Source of the DNA: Mangrovibrevibacter kandeliae
Lineage (GTDB): Bacteria; Pseudomonadota; Alphaproteobacteria; Rhizobiales; Rhizobiaceae
Reading direction: 5' to 3'
Assembly (NCBI RefSeq): GCF_024519155.1
Contig: NZ_JANIFJ010000004.1
Coordinates: forward strand, 124,001-188,000
DNA: 64,000 bases
The notes beneath the pieces are model-generated. The model saw only the letters and a list, made by a program, of their open reading frames with translations, ran no database searches and was not told where the DNA came from. Of the stretch, positions 9,346 to 20,826 are shown in pieces (the stretch's first letter is position 1; each line of letters opens with the position of its first letter). The translations under genes and the position numbers were made by a program.

Positions 9346-10454
9346 CACAACTCCGCGGCGGCCGGTGTCCGACCGCCGTTCGACAGGACATCGGCATAGA
9401 TCCTCGACAGGGCCCCGACCTGCCGTGCGAGCGAAAATTCGCTGGCCCGGGCGGCGGCGAGGCGCGCGAGTTCACGCCGCTCCGCGGGCTCCTCCGCCAG
9501 CCGGTCGAGCACCTGTCGCAGCTCCTCCGGATCGTGCGGATCGACGAAGACGGCCGCGTCGTCCCAGATCTCGTGGAAGATCGGGATGTCGGTGACGACG
9601 AGGGCGCAGCCCGCCAGCGCCGCCTCCAGCGGCGCAAGGCCGAAGGGCTCGTACAGCGAGGGGGCAACGAAGATCGAGGCGCGCGCCATCAGCGCCCGGG
9701 TCTCGAAAGCCGACAGGACGCCGGCCGTCTGCGCATGCAGCGGGGTAACCATCTGGCCGTTCGGTCCGCCCAGCCCGCCCGCCATCAGCAGCGGCCAGCG
9801 GCAGCCGGCGGCCGCCGCGTCGAGAAGCGCGGCGTTCTTGCCTTCGTCCCACCAGCGACCGGCGGCCAGCACGAAAGGCTCCTTGTCCGCGGCGGAGACC
9901 GGCACCGGCCGCACCGCGTTCGGCACCACCGCGAGCCCGGCAATCGTGCCATAGGCTTCGAGCAGCGCCTCGGCGTGCGAGCGGCTCGGCGCGAGCACCG
10001 CATCCGCACGGCGAAAGCCGGCGAGGTTGCGGCGGCGCTGCCATTCCCATTCGGCCGGGAGGGGCTCGCTTCGCATCGCCTGCCACCAGGTGACCACGCA
10101 GGAATGCGAGGCGATGACGACGCGGCGCGCCGTCTGCAAGCCGACCGCCTGCGACGGCGTGTTGAGATGCAGGAGGTCGACCGCGTGTCGCTCGGCCAGG
10201 TGATCGAGACGTGGAGCGAGCGGATCGAGGGCCGTCTCGTCCTCCACGAGCCAGTCGAGCGGCTCGTTCAACCAGACCAGTTCGACGCCGGACAGCGCGG
10301 CGACCGCCTCGCGCTGCGGCGGCGTCGGCTCCGGTCCGAGCCCCACCAGCAGGACCGGCGTGCCGGCGGCGGCAAGTTCCTGCGCGAGATCGAGGCTGTA
10401 TTGCCAGACGCCGCCGACCGCATCGGTGGTCATCAGGATGCGGCTCGGCCTCAT
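9345..10454 (-). CDS. GT4-family glycosyltransferase
   Basis: 369 residues. Starts MRPSRILMTTDAVGGVWQYS, the usual GT4 opening with the DAVGGV loop, and carries VLAAGRWWDEGKN (the GR-x-x-x-KN donor motif) and APSLYEPFGLAPLEAALAG with the E-x7-E retaining-GT motif. Retaining transfer from a nucleotide sugar is expected. It is fused translationally to the CgeB-like run (TGATG) and separated by 85 nt from the hydrolase-epimerase fusion upstream. No strong Shine-Dalgarno is seen; an internal ATG at MTTDAV is possible. Confidence 0.87.
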   Translation of the reverse strand: MRPSRILMTTDAVGGVWQYSLDLAQELAAAGTPVLLVGLGPEPTPPQREAVAALSGVELVWLNEPLDWLVEDETALDPLAPRLDHLAERHAVDLLHLNTPSQAVGLQTARRVVIASHSCVVTWWQAMRSEPLPAEWEWQRRRNLAGFRRADAVLAPSRSHAEALLEAYGTIAGLAVVPNAVRPVPVSAADKEPFVLAAGRWWDEGKNAALLDAAAAGCRWPLLMAGGLGGPNGQMVTPLHAQTAGVLSAFETRALMARASIFVAPSLYEPFGLAPLEAALAGCALVVTDIPIFHEIWDDAAVFVDPHDPEELRQVLDRLAEEPAERRELARLAAARASEFSLARQVGALSRIYADVLSNGGRTPAAAEL

Positions 10455-10539
10455 TGGCCGGCGATCCCAGGCGCTCGTGCCGATGGGGGCACGGCTGCGT
10501 CCGTTGACGTCGGGGAGGCGTCGCGGCGACGTCGCCGTC

Positions 10540-12582
10540 TCATGCGGGCACCCGATGACGCGGCGCGTCCTCAGCCAGCGCGGCGCCGGTCGCCGGCACC
10601 GGTCCTTCGCCCGTCTGGAGCCAGCGCGCTAGATCGTCGAGACCTTCGCGCCATGCGGTGCGGGCCTGCCAGCCGAGGGTGTCGGTCAGCTTGCGGGTGT
10701 CGGCCACGAAGTAGAGCTGGTCGCCCTGCCGCCAGTCGCCATAGGACAGATCGAGCGGTCGCCCGGCGATGCGCTCGATCTCGCGCAGCACCGTGCGCAG
10801 GCTGACGGCATTGGCAGGTCCGCCGCCGAGATTGAAGGCGCGGCCGGAAATCTGCTCGATGTTGTCGAGAAGGAGACGATAGGCCGCCACCGCGTCGGCG
10901 ACGTGCAGGATGTCGCGCACCTGCTTGCCGTCGCCATAGATGGTGATCGGCTCGCCGCGCAGCGCCCGGATCAGGAAGTGCGCGACCCAGCCCTGATCCT
11001 CGGTGCCGAACTGGCGTGGCCCGTAGATGCAGCTCATCCGCAGCACCGCCGTCGGCAACCCGTAGGACTTGGCGTAGTCGAGGACGTACTGGTCGGCGAC
11101 CCCCTTGGAGCAGCCGTAAGGCGTACAGAAGTCGAGGTTGCGCCACTCGCCGATGCCGTTCTCGCGGATCGCGGCGTCGGCCGGTGCATACGCCTCCGCG
11201 CCCTCCACCATGGCGACGTCTTCCAGCCCGCCATAGACCTTGTTGGTGGAGGCGAAGATCGCCGGCACCTTGCGCCCGGTGCGGCGAAGACCCTCAAGCA
11301 CGTTCAGCGTGCCCTGCGCGTTGACGGCGAAATCGTGGAACGGATCGACGAGGCTCGTGGTGACGGCGACCTGCGCCGCCAGATGGAACACGGCGCCGGC
11401 GTCCGCGACGACCTCAGCGGTCGTCTGCCGGTCGCGCAGGTCGACCGCCGCGACATGGACCCGCTCGCCGTGCTCGCGCTTCAGCCAGTCGAGGTTTCGC
11501 TCGACGCCCGGCCGGCTGAAGTTGTCGACCACCAGCACCTCGCGCCCCTCCTTCAGGAGGCTCTCCGCAAGATTCGCCCCGATGAAGCCGGCGCCGCCGA
11601 GAATGGTGATCGGCCGCGAGGGGCGGGCGACGGACGGAGCCGCAAGGCTCGACAGCGCCCGCGCCTTGGCGACACCGCCCTCGGTCAGCGCACGCGCCAG
11701 CAGCTTTTGCCGGCCGGCCGGATCGACCACGCCGAGATGGTAATGCCGCTGGTCGAAGAAATGCCCTTCCTGGACGGCCACCTCCGGCGCCAGATCCTGC
11801 CAGGAGTACCAGTAGAGCCGGTCGGCGGGCACCTCCAGCAGATCGAGGAACTGGCGCAGCTGCCCCAGCTCGTCATGCCGCCACGTCGAGTAGCCGGCTT
11901 CGGTGATCCACACCTCCGCCGCAGGGTTGTGGCGATCGAGGATCCGCCGCATCTCGCGGTGATGCTCGGCCCAGCCCTGCCAGGATCCGTCCGCACTGTC
12001 CCAGGTGCCGGGGAAGCCGTGCAGGCCGACCGCCGAGAATTTGGCGAGGACGCCGCGCTGACCCATCAGCTCGAGCCAATTGGGGTCGAAGGGGCAGGGG
12101 CCGCCGAGCACGGTCTTCCAGCCGCGCTCCTGCGCCCAGTGAGCGGCGGCGCCGATCATCTCGCAGAACAGCAGCCACTCGTGGTCGACGGTGAAGTCCC
12201 AGTCGAGGAGGTTGTTCGGCTCGTTCCACAGCTCGATGTGGGTGAAGTGCCGGCCGTAGCGAGTGAGGATCACGTCGACGAAGTCGGCATAGTCGAGCAG
12301 TCGGCGCGGCGGGCCGGAGCTCTTGCCCGTGCGCGAGAGCGACGGCGGCGTGTAGTGGATGCAGGGGAGGAGATCGAACGCGGCGCCGAGCTTCGGAATC
12401 AGCCAGTCGAACCACTCAGGCCCACCCGGCGCGTAGAACTCCGCCCAGGAGAGATGCGTGCGCAGCTGCGTCGCCTTGGCGGCAGCCATGCCTGCCAGTG
12501 CGTCCTCGACCCGCTCGTACTCGCCCTGCCGAAACCACTCGACGAAGCCGAAGGTCCGTGCCGGAACCGTCATGTCGGTCAT
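10540..12582 (-). CDS. Glycoside hydrolase (clan A, GH39-like) fused to CDP-tyvelose-2-epimerase-like SDR
   Basis: 680 residues in one frame. Residues about 1-350 form a clan GH-A barrel: HIELWNEPNN supplies the acid/base Glu and VWITEAGYST the nucleophile Glu, as in GH39/GH5-like enzymes. Residues about 358-680 are an extended SDR with ILGGAGFIGAN (NAD binding), TPYGCSKGVADQY (Y-x3-K) and GPRQFGTEDQGW, a run shared with CDP-paratose/CDP-tyvelose 2-epimerases. No signal peptide is present, so the hydrolase module is cytosolic, an odd place for a polysaccharide hydrolase. ATG at 12582 overlaps the upstream gene by ATGA. The hydrolase may trim or transglycosylate an intermediate (inference). 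Confidence 0.85.
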   Translation of the reverse strand: MTDMTVPARTFGFVEWFRQGEYERVEDALAGMAAAKATQLRTHLSWAEFYAPGGPEWFDWLIPKLGAAFDLLPCIHYTPPSLSRTGKSSGPPRRLLDYADFVDVILTRYGRHFTHIELWNEPNNLLDWDFTVDHEWLLFCEMIGAAAHWAQERGWKTVLGGPCPFDPNWLELMGQRGVLAKFSAVGLHGFPGTWDSADGSWQGWAEHHREMRRILDRHNPAAEVWITEAGYSTWRHDELGQLRQFLDLLEVPADRLYWYSWQDLAPEVAVQEGHFFDQRHYHLGVVDPAGRQKLLARALTEGGVAKARALSSLAAPSVARPSRPITILGGAGFIGANLAESLLKEGREVLVVDNFSRPGVERNLDWLKREHGERVHVAAVDLRDRQTTAEVVADAGAVFHLAAQVAVTTSLVDPFHDFAVNAQGTLNVLEGLRRTGRKVPAIFASTNKVYGGLEDVAMVEGAEAYAPADAAIRENGIGEWRNLDFCTPYGCSKGVADQYVLDYAKSYGLPTAVLRMSCIYGPRQFGTEDQGWVAHFLIRALRGEPITIYGDGKQVRDILHVADAVAAYRLLLDNIEQISGRAFNLGGGPANAVSLRTVLREIERIAGRPLDLSYGDWRQGDQLYFVADTRKLTDTLGWQARTAWREGLDDLARWLQTGEGPVPATGAALAEDAPRHRVPA

Positions 12583-13688
12583 GCCACGAGGCCTCGGGCC
12601 TCGAGATGACGGCGCATCTCCGCACCGCGATCTTCGGCCTTCTCCGCCCGGACCCAGGCCACGAACTCCTCGAGCGAGTCCTCCAGCGCATGCTGCGGCT
12701 CGAAGCCGAGCAGCCGGCGGGCCTTGCCGATGTCGGCAAAGCAGTTGCGGATGTCGCCCGACCGGGCCTTGCCGAGGATCTCCGGGGCGATCTCCGGCGT
12801 GCCCATGGCGGCGGCGAGGAGCGAGGCCACCTTGCTGATCGGATAGATCCGGCCGCTGCCGATGTTGATCACTTCGCCGACCGCCTCCGGCCGCTCCATG
12901 GCCAGGCGGAAGGCGCGCGCAACGTCGCGCACGTGGACGAAGTCGCGGCGCTGCTGGCCGTCCTCGAAGATGGTCGGCGCCTGACCGTTCATCAGCCGCG
13001 AGGCGAAGTTGGCGAGGACGCCGGTGTAGGGATTGGACAGCGCCTGGCCCGCGCCGAATACGTTGAACAGGCGGAGCGCGACGGTCTCCACGCCATAAGC
13101 CGTGCCGAAGATCTGGACGGCACGCTCCTGCGCATACTTGGTCAGGGCGTAGATCGACGCGAGGTCGACCGGCTTGCTCTCGTCGGTCGGCACAGGCTCG
13201 AGCAACCGGCCGTCCTGCGTGACCGGCTCCCACGCGCCCTCGCGGATGCGCGAGGCGACGCGCCGGGCATCGGCGACCCGCTCGCCATCGGAGGTGAGAT
13301 AGAGGCCTTCGCCGTAGACGCTCATGGACGAGGCGACGACGATCCGGCGCACCGGGCTGTCGATGAGCTCCTGCAGCAGCACGGCGGTCCCCACGTCATT
13401 GCCGCTGACGTAGCGCTCGATCTCGTACATGCTCTGGCCGACGCCCACTTCGGCGGCGAGATGGAAGACGCCGTCGACTCCGGCGATGGCCTGGCGGACC
13501 TTCTCGTGATCACGCACGTCGCCTTCGATCACCTCAACCCGCGGATCGACCGCCACGCGGGTGTCCCCGTGGACCTGCGGGATCAGAGCGTCGAGAACCC
13601 GCACGTCGTAGCCCGCGGCAAGCAGGTCGTCGCAGAGCGCGCGGCCGATGAAGCCCAGACCGCCGGTGATCAGATAGCGTGCCGCCAT
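12579..13688 (-). CDS. dTDP-L-rhamnose-4-epimerase-like SDR
   Basis: 369 residues. Extended SDR with TGGLGFIGRALC (NAD binding), VFHLAAEVGVGQSMYEIERY, ASSMSVYGEG and the active-site SIYALTK (Y-x3-K). The LDALIPQVHG segment and the GVGQSMYEI run resemble dTDP-L-rhamnose 4-epimerases (giving dTDP-6-deoxy-L-talose), but other hexose epimerases are possible. The ATG at 13688 has GGGAGAG 7 nt upstream; longer readings start in non-conserved sequence. First gene of the operon, preceded by a 383-nt gene-free control region. Confidence 0.85.
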   Translation of the reverse strand: MAARYLITGGLGFIGRALCDDLLAAGYDVRVLDALIPQVHGDTRVAVDPRVEVIEGDVRDHEKVRQAIAGVDGVFHLAAEVGVGQSMYEIERYVSGNDVGTAVLLQELIDSPVRRIVVASSMSVYGEGLYLTSDGERVADARRVASRIREGAWEPVTQDGRLLEPVPTDESKPVDLASIYALTKYAQERAVQIFGTAYGVETVALRLFNVFGAGQALSNPYTGVLANFASRLMNGQAPTIFEDGQQRRDFVHVRDVARAFRLAMERPEAVGEVINIGSGRIYPISKVASLLAAAMGTPEIAPEILGKARSGDIRNCFADIGKARRLLGFEPQHALEDSLEEFVAWVRAEKAEDRGAEMRRHLEARGLVA

Positions 13689-14071
13689 CGATGAACTCTC
13701 CCTCTCACAGTGCGATGGACCTGCGGCCGGATGCGCAGGCGGCGCGGGTGGCGACGCATGACACGCGGCCTCTGCGGACGGTGCCGGCGGCCACCGGCTT
13801 GTCCTGCAGAACCACGACGCGATCACGAGACGCAACACGCTTTGGACTGCTGATCGTCAGCATTCCAGAGCCACCTAAGTGGAGCAACCGTCGGAGGTGA
13901 CAAGGTGACCGCGAATGGGTCGAGAGGCACGGGCCTGCGACACCAGAGCGTCATCGCTCGGTACTCGCCCGGAGCATCGGCACAGCCGGTCGGAGTGCGC
14001 CGGAACCCAGTGCGAGGCTGCGGCAGACGGTCGCAGGAAGAGCCCTCGCCAGCCGGCTGCCGCGCGCGTCG
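13689..14071. other. Gene-free leader of the glycan operon
   Basis: 383 bases between the DUF1223 gene and the first epimerase gene, both on the minus strand. No convincing coding frame is seen. It should hold the promoter for the ten-kilobase operon. The only clear structure is a 15-bp dyad at 13849-13863, listed separately; no good -35/-10 pair could be fixed by eye. Confidence 0.5.
13849..13863. promoter_or_regulatory. Dyad TGCTGA-TCG-TCAGCA upstream of the glycan operon
   Basis: Perfect 6-bp arms around TCG, about 160 nt before the first start codon of the glycan operon. The spacing and symmetry suit a dimeric regulator, but the factor is unknown and there is no second copy nearby. Confidence 0.3.
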
Positions 14072-14941
14072 TCAGCTTCCGTTGTCGAGGACGATCGTGG
14101 CCGCCGCCAGGATGCGGCCCGGCGCGCCGTCCGAAGTCACCGTCTGCAGGATTGCGGCACAGCCCACCGGTCCGTCCTCGGTGGGGTCGAGCATCGCCTT
14201 CGGCAGGTCGACATCCAGCGGCTTGCCGCTCCACATGCCGATCACGCGCCAGTCGCGCACCGGATGGGTGTCGACGAGCTGCCGGCCGCGGTTCTCGCCG
14301 CGCGTGACATCGGTGCGGCTGCTCTGGTCGAACGTGACCAGCACCAGCATCGGAGCCCGCGTCTCCGCGGCCGCGCCTCCGAGGTCCGCGGTGATGTGCA
14401 GCCGGTCGCCCTGCAAACGGAGATCGACCCGCGCCCGCGGGTCGAGGCCTGTGCTGGCGAGCGCGCTGTCGATCCGGTTCTTGAAGGAACCGATCACGTG
14501 CGTCTGGCCGTTCACCACCATCTGCGGCGTGTAGATGGTGCCGGCGTTGAGGGCCTTGGCGTAGTCACGCTGGCGTTCGGTGTTGGCTCGCGAGCCGTGG
14601 GTGTCACGCCAGCCGATATAGTCCCAGTAGTCGACGTGATACCCGAGCGTCAGCACGCCCGGCTGCTTCGCGTAGTCGGCGAGGAGCTTGTCGGCGGGCG
14701 GACAGGACGAGCAGCCCTGGCTGGTGAAGAGCTCCAGAACGCCGCGGATGGCGGATTTGTCTTCGGCACGGGCGCCAACGGCATGGAGCGCCGAGGCGAA
14801 CATCAGAGCGGCGACCAAGAGGCGCGCGAGCAGGGCGGGTCCGGATGCAGTTCCGGCCCTCGACGGGACGGGCCACCGGACATGGCCGCGAAGAGGGGGG
14901 ATGCTGGTCATGGCGGCGAACCTAGGCCCGGCCCTCATCAT
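14072..14941 (-). CDS. DUF1223 secreted thioredoxin-like protein
   Basis: Exported protein of about 289 residues. A hydrophobic stretch (ALLARLLVAALMFASALHAVGARA) acts as signal sequence; the mature part opens with VLELFTSQGCSSCPPADKLL, the DUF1223 signature with a CSSC pair resembling a thioredoxin active site, followed by DYWDYIGWRD and TPQMVVNG. The function of the family is not established. The start is uncertain: ATG at 14941 (GAGTGG nearby), 14938 or 14911. It lies 131 nt downstream of acnA on the same strand. Confidence 0.85.
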   Translation of the reverse strand: MMRAGPRFAAMTSIPPLRGHVRWPVPSRAGTASGPALLARLLVAALMFASALHAVGARAEDKSAIRGVLELFTSQGCSSCPPADKLLADYAKQPGVLTLGYHVDYWDYIGWRDTHGSRANTERQRDYAKALNAGTIYTPQMVVNGQTHVIGSFKNRIDSALASTGLDPRARVDLRLQGDRLHITADLGGAAAETRAPMLVLVTFDQSSRTDVTRGENRGRQLVDTHPVRDWRVIGMWSGKPLDVDLPKAMLDPTEDGPVGCAAILQTVTSDGAPGRILAAATIVLDNGS

Positions 14942-14994
14942 CAACCACTCAATTAGGGGTGAGCCTCGGGTTCGAGGCGCTGGCCGATCGATCG

Positions 14995-15024
14995 CGCCGC
15001 CGCACCTTGCAGGGCGCGGCGGCG
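14995..15024 (-). terminator. GC-rich hairpin after aconitase
   Basis: Nine-base arms CGCCGCCGC / GCGGCGGCG with a 12-nt loop, about 50 nt past the acnA stop. No T-run follows, so it may be a 3' stabiliser rather than an intrinsic terminator. Confidence 0.3.
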
Positions 15025-15071
15025 ACGCATGCGGGGGGCGGACCTGAGGCCGCCTGGCAGCGATGCGGCGA

Positions 15072-17792
<2,721 letters not shown>

Positions 17793-17972
17793 CCTTCCTT
17801 CTCGAACGTCAAATCTGTCCGAAGGCGAACGCCTGCCGCGCCGGAGCGCTTGAGGTGCGGGTACGACCATTTCCGCCTGTCCGCCCCGTGGCCTGCCGCC
17901 TTGCACGAAGGGCAGGCGCCGCGAGTTCGGCGCTGATTCTCGAACACGCCGGTCGCTGGCGTGGTTGCGGGC

Positions 17973-18001
17973 CTTATAGGGAAGTTTGTAACGGCTATAA
18001 A
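17973..18001. promoter_or_regulatory. Possible divergent promoter between acnA and ccmA
   Basis: Two AT-rich hexamers, CTTATA and TATAAA, stand 17 nt apart. Read on the minus strand they form TTTATA-N17-TATAAG towards acnA; on the plus strand TATAAA could be a -10 towards ccmA. This is a pattern match only. Confidence 0.3.
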
Positions 18002-18082
18002 GGGGCGCCGGCGGCCCGTGGCGCACAAAGCGTTACCACCGGCGACGCCTTGTCCAGTCGGGCCTTCCGAGGGGTTTCCCAG

Positions 18083-18835
18083 ATGATCACCATCACCGCC
18101 GCCGGGCTGACGATCGCGCGCGGCGGCGAGATCGTCGCCGAACCGGACGACTTCACCCTCTCGGGCGGCGACGCGCTCCTCGTCATTGGGCCGAACGGCG
18201 CCGGCAAGTCGACCCTTCTGCGCACGCTCGCCGGCCTGCTGCCGCTCGCCGCCGGCCGGCTGACGGTCGAGGGCGCCCTCGCACCCGACGGCGAACCGGC
18301 CGCGACGCCGGGCGAGATCGCGCACTATCTCGGCCACCGCAACGGCATGAAACCCGCGGTGACGGTCGCGGACAATCTCCTGTTCTGGCAGCGCTTTCTC
18401 GGTGGTGGGCCGGGTGGGCCGGGTGGGTCCGACGTCGCCGCGGCGCTCGACGCGGTCGGGCTCGGGGACCTCGGCCATCTGCCCTTCGGCTATCTCTCCG
18501 CCGGCCAGCAGCGGCGCGCGGCGATGGCGCGGCTGCTCGTCGCGCACCGGGCGCTGTGGATCCTCGACGAACCGACCGCCGCGCTCGACACGGCTTCTCA
18601 GGCGACGTTCGCCCGGCTCCTGACGGCGCATCTCAGCGCCGGCGGTCTCGTCGTCGCCGCGACCCACCAGCCGCTCGGCATCGAGGGCCGCACGCTGCGG
18701 ATCGAGCGATTCGATCCGGCGGTCGCCGCGGCCGACGACGCCGACCCGGCCGCGGAAGGCTTCGCCGGTGCACCCCGCTCCGGCAGGCCGGAGCGAGACC
18801 TGGTCCGCTCGGCGACCGCGGAGTCCTGGTGGTGA
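18083..18835 (+). CDS. ccmA: Haem exporter ATP-binding protein CcmA
   Basis: 250 residues. ABC ATPase of the CcmAB(C) complex, which drives release of haem-loaded CcmE during cytochrome c maturation at the cytoplasmic membrane. Walker A GPNGAGKST, signature LSAGQQRR and Walker B LWILDEPTAALD are intact. A GGPGGPGG insert (about residues 112-119), encoded by a short GGTGGGCC repeat, lies in the helical domain. GAGGGG is 8 nt before the ATG. The stop overlaps the ccmB start (GTGA). Confidence 0.95.
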   Translation: MITITAAGLTIARGGEIVAEPDDFTLSGGDALLVIGPNGAGKSTLLRTLAGLLPLAAGRLTVEGALAPDGEPAATPGEIAHYLGHRNGMKPAVTVADNLLFWQRFLGGGPGGPGGSDVAAALDAVGLGDLGHLPFGYLSAGQQRRAAMARLLVAHRALWILDEPTAALDTASQATFARLLTAHLSAGGLVVAATHQPLGIEGRTLRIERFDPAVAAADDADPAAEGFAGAPRSGRPERDLVRSATAESWW

Positions 18836-19488
18836 AGGCGCTGTTCCTGCGCGACGTCCGGCTCGGCATCGCCGGCGGCGGGGCGACGGTCGCCGTCGTC
18901 TTCTTCCTCGCGGTGATCGCGACGATCCCCTTCGGCATCGGCCCCGACCTCAACCTCCTCAGCCGCATCGGGCCGGCGATCCTGTGGAACGGCGCGCTCC
19001 TATCGGCGCTCCTGACGCTCGACCGGCTGTTCCAGGCCGACCGCGACGACGGCACGCTCGACCTCCTGATCCTCGGCCCGACCCCGCTGCCGCTGACGGT
19101 GCTTGCCAAATGCGCGGCGCACTGGGTGGCGAGCGGGTTGCCGCTGGTGCTCGCCGCGCCCGTCCTCGGCCTGTTCCTGGCGCTCTCGCCGACCGCGATC
19201 GGCGCGGTGATGGCGACGCTCCTCGTCGGCACCCCGGCGATCACGCTGATCGGCGCGGTCGGCGCGGCGGTGGCTGTCGCCTTGCCGCGCGGCGGGCTGC
19301 TCGTCTCGGTGCTGGTGCTGCCGCTGGCGATTCCGGTGCTGATCTTCGGCGTCTCGGCGACCTATGGCGCGGTCAACGAGCCCGACCCGTTCCTGCCGCC
19401 CTTCCTGATCCTGATCGCCCTGACGCTGTTCTTCGCTGTGCTCGGCCCCGTCGCGGCGGCCGCGGCGCTCAGGGCAAGCGGGGATTGA
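18832..19488 (+). CDS. ccmB: Haem exporter permease CcmB
   Basis: 218 residues, six predicted membrane segments, matching the family length. Conserved LLALDRLFQADRDDGTL-type block is present as LTLDRLFQADRDDG, followed by LPLVLAAPVLGLFL. It starts at GTG 18832, overlapping ccmA. In related genomes ccmC normally follows directly; here 1.7 kb with three other genes intervenes. Confidence 0.94.
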   Translation: MKALFLRDVRLGIAGGGATVAVVFFLAVIATIPFGIGPDLNLLSRIGPAILWNGALLSALLTLDRLFQADRDDGTLDLLILGPTPLPLTVLAKCAAHWVASGLPLVLAAPVLGLFLALSPTAIGAVMATLLVGTPAITLIGAVGAAVAVALPRGGLLVSVLVLPLAIPVLIFGVSATYGAVNEPDPFLPPFLILIALTLFFAVLGPVAAAAALRASGD

Positions 19489-19657
19489 GGGGCATCCCGC
19501 CCGCTGGTCGTGCCGGCGCCCGCCGCCGCAGCGGGGGCGACCCGTCGCACAGCCCGGCCAGCGGCGGGTGCCGAGGCTCCGGTTGTGGGATGGTGGCGCC
19601 GTCCGTTCCCGGCTAGGTTGCCCTGTTTATCCAAGCGACGGCAGCTGCAGGTGATCC

Positions 19658-20374
19658 GTGCCCCCGACCGATGACGTGATGTTCAGGCTGGATCCCGCCC
19701 CGAAGGTCATCACCTTCGATTGCTACGGCACGCTCGTACAGTGGTACGAGGTGCTGCTGCGCGAGATCGCGGCCGTTCTCCGCGAGCAGGGGCGGGAGGC
19801 GACCGATGCCTCCGCCGTGCTCGACAGCTTCTCGCAGCAGTCGCGCCGGCTCGAAGCCGAGCGGCCTCACCGGCTCTACAAGGACATCTTGCGCACCGGC
19901 TTCCGCGCCGCGCTGACGGAGCACGGGCTCGCCGCCGGCGGGGACGCCGTCGAGCAGCTCTCCGACGCGATCTCGACGATGGGACCGCATCCCGAGGTGC
20001 CGGCCGCGCTGCGACGGCTGCGCGAGCGCTACCGCCTGGCGATCGTCACCAACTCCGACGAGGACCTCATCGTCCACAACGTCGCGCCTCTCGGCGTCGC
20101 GATCGACTTCGTCATCACCGCCGAACGCGCGGGCGCCTATAAGCCGTCCCGGCAGATCTTCGAGCATGCCTATGCCGCGATGGGCGTGACCAAGGAGGAG
20201 ACCGTCCATGTCGCGATGGGCATGTTCCTCGACATGAAGGCGTGTCACGACCTTGGAATTCGCGGTATCTGGGTGAACCGGCTGGGGCAGCGTGGCAACC
20301 CGGACTGGCTTCCCTATGCGGAGGTGTCGAACCTGGACGAAGCCGCGGCATTGCTGCTCCCGGCTCCGGCCTGA
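19658..20374 (+). CDS. HAD-family hydrolase, haloacid dehalogenase type II-like
   Basis: 238 residues. HAD motifs: FDCYGTLV with the nucleophile Asp (about residue 20), VTNSDEDL (motif II), the Lys in AYKPSRQIF (motif III) and VAMGMFLDMKACHDLG (motif IV acidic region). The overall pattern fits L-2-haloacid dehalogenase-like enzymes, but substrate is not predictable and phosphatase activity is equally possible. GTG at 19658 has AGG 7 nt upstream; an ATG at 19679 lacks an obvious Shine-Dalgarno. It sits between ccmB and ccmC with no functional link to them. Confidence 0.82.
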   Translation: MPPTDDVMFRLDPAPKVITFDCYGTLVQWYEVLLREIAAVLREQGREATDASAVLDSFSQQSRRLEAERPHRLYKDILRTGFRAALTEHGLAAGGDAVEQLSDAISTMGPHPEVPAALRRLRERYRLAIVTNSDEDLIVHNVAPLGVAIDFVITAERAGAYKPSRQIFEHAYAAMGVTKEETVHVAMGMFLDMKACHDLGIRGIWVNRLGQRGNPDWLPYAEVSNLDEAAALLLPAPA

Positions 20375-20523
20375 CATGCGGCGGCGGGGTCGGACGAATG
20401 CAGTCGGTGGCCGTTGTTGCTGTCATGGCGACACTCTCGGCACTGCGCTGAATGGCGCCGCTGGTACGGCCGGGGCGGCTGAGCGGATCTGTTGCGAGCC
20501 GATGGATGCGATGCCCGTGGCTT

Positions 20524-20554
20524 TTGACTTGGCAATCTTTGCCAAAGGTGTAGC
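20524..20554 (+). promoter_or_regulatory. parDE promoter with operator dyad
   Basis: A perfect inverted repeat TTGGCAA-TCT-TTGCCAA (20529-20545) overlaps a TTGACT -35-like hexamer at 20524; a loose -10 (TGTAGC, 20549) follows. It ends about 30 nt before the antitoxin start. This is the arrangement expected for autorepression by a ParD-type ribbon-helix-helix antitoxin. Confidence 0.55.
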
Positions 20555-20576
20555 CTGAGGTCAGGAGGTCCTCATC

Positions 20577-20816
20577 ATGGCGACCATGAATGTATCCCTT
20601 CCGGACCGCATGAAGGACTGGGTTGAAGCTCAGACCGAAAACGGCCGGTACAGCAATACCAGCGACTACGTTCGTGACCTGATCCGCCGGGATCAGGATC
20701 GGACCGAGAAGATCGCGCATCTGCAAGCCCTCGTCACTGAGGGGCTTCAAAGCGGCATCAGTAGCCGGACGATGGACGACATCGAGGCGGCGGCGCGGCG
20801 CGATCTCGGCGTCTGA
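20577..20816 (+). CDS. parD: Type II antitoxin, ParD family
   Basis: 79 residues. N-terminal ribbon-helix-helix: MNVSLPDRMKDWVEAQ and SNTSDYVRDLIRRD, the classic ParD/CC2985 pattern for DNA binding; the C-terminal helix (LQALVTEGLQSGIS) would bind the toxin. AGGAGG stands 8 nt before the ATG. The base composition is less GC-rich than the ccm genes around it, which suggests acquisition. The ParE gene begins 10 nt after the stop. Confidence 0.92.
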   Translation: MATMNVSLPDRMKDWVEAQTENGRYSNTSDYVRDLIRRDQDRTEKIAHLQALVTEGLQSGISSRTMDDIEAAARRDLGV

Positions 20817-20826
20817 CAGCCTGGCC

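Noticed and set aside
13860-13880. RpoN-like GG/GC pair in the glycan leader
   Set aside because: The spacing between GG and GC is 9, not 10, and the flanks do not match the -24/-12 consensus.
13705-13887. 60-codon minus-strand frame in the glycan operon leader
   Set aside because: No ribosome site and low-complexity Ala/Arg sequence; it overlaps the dyad and is better seen as leader DNA.
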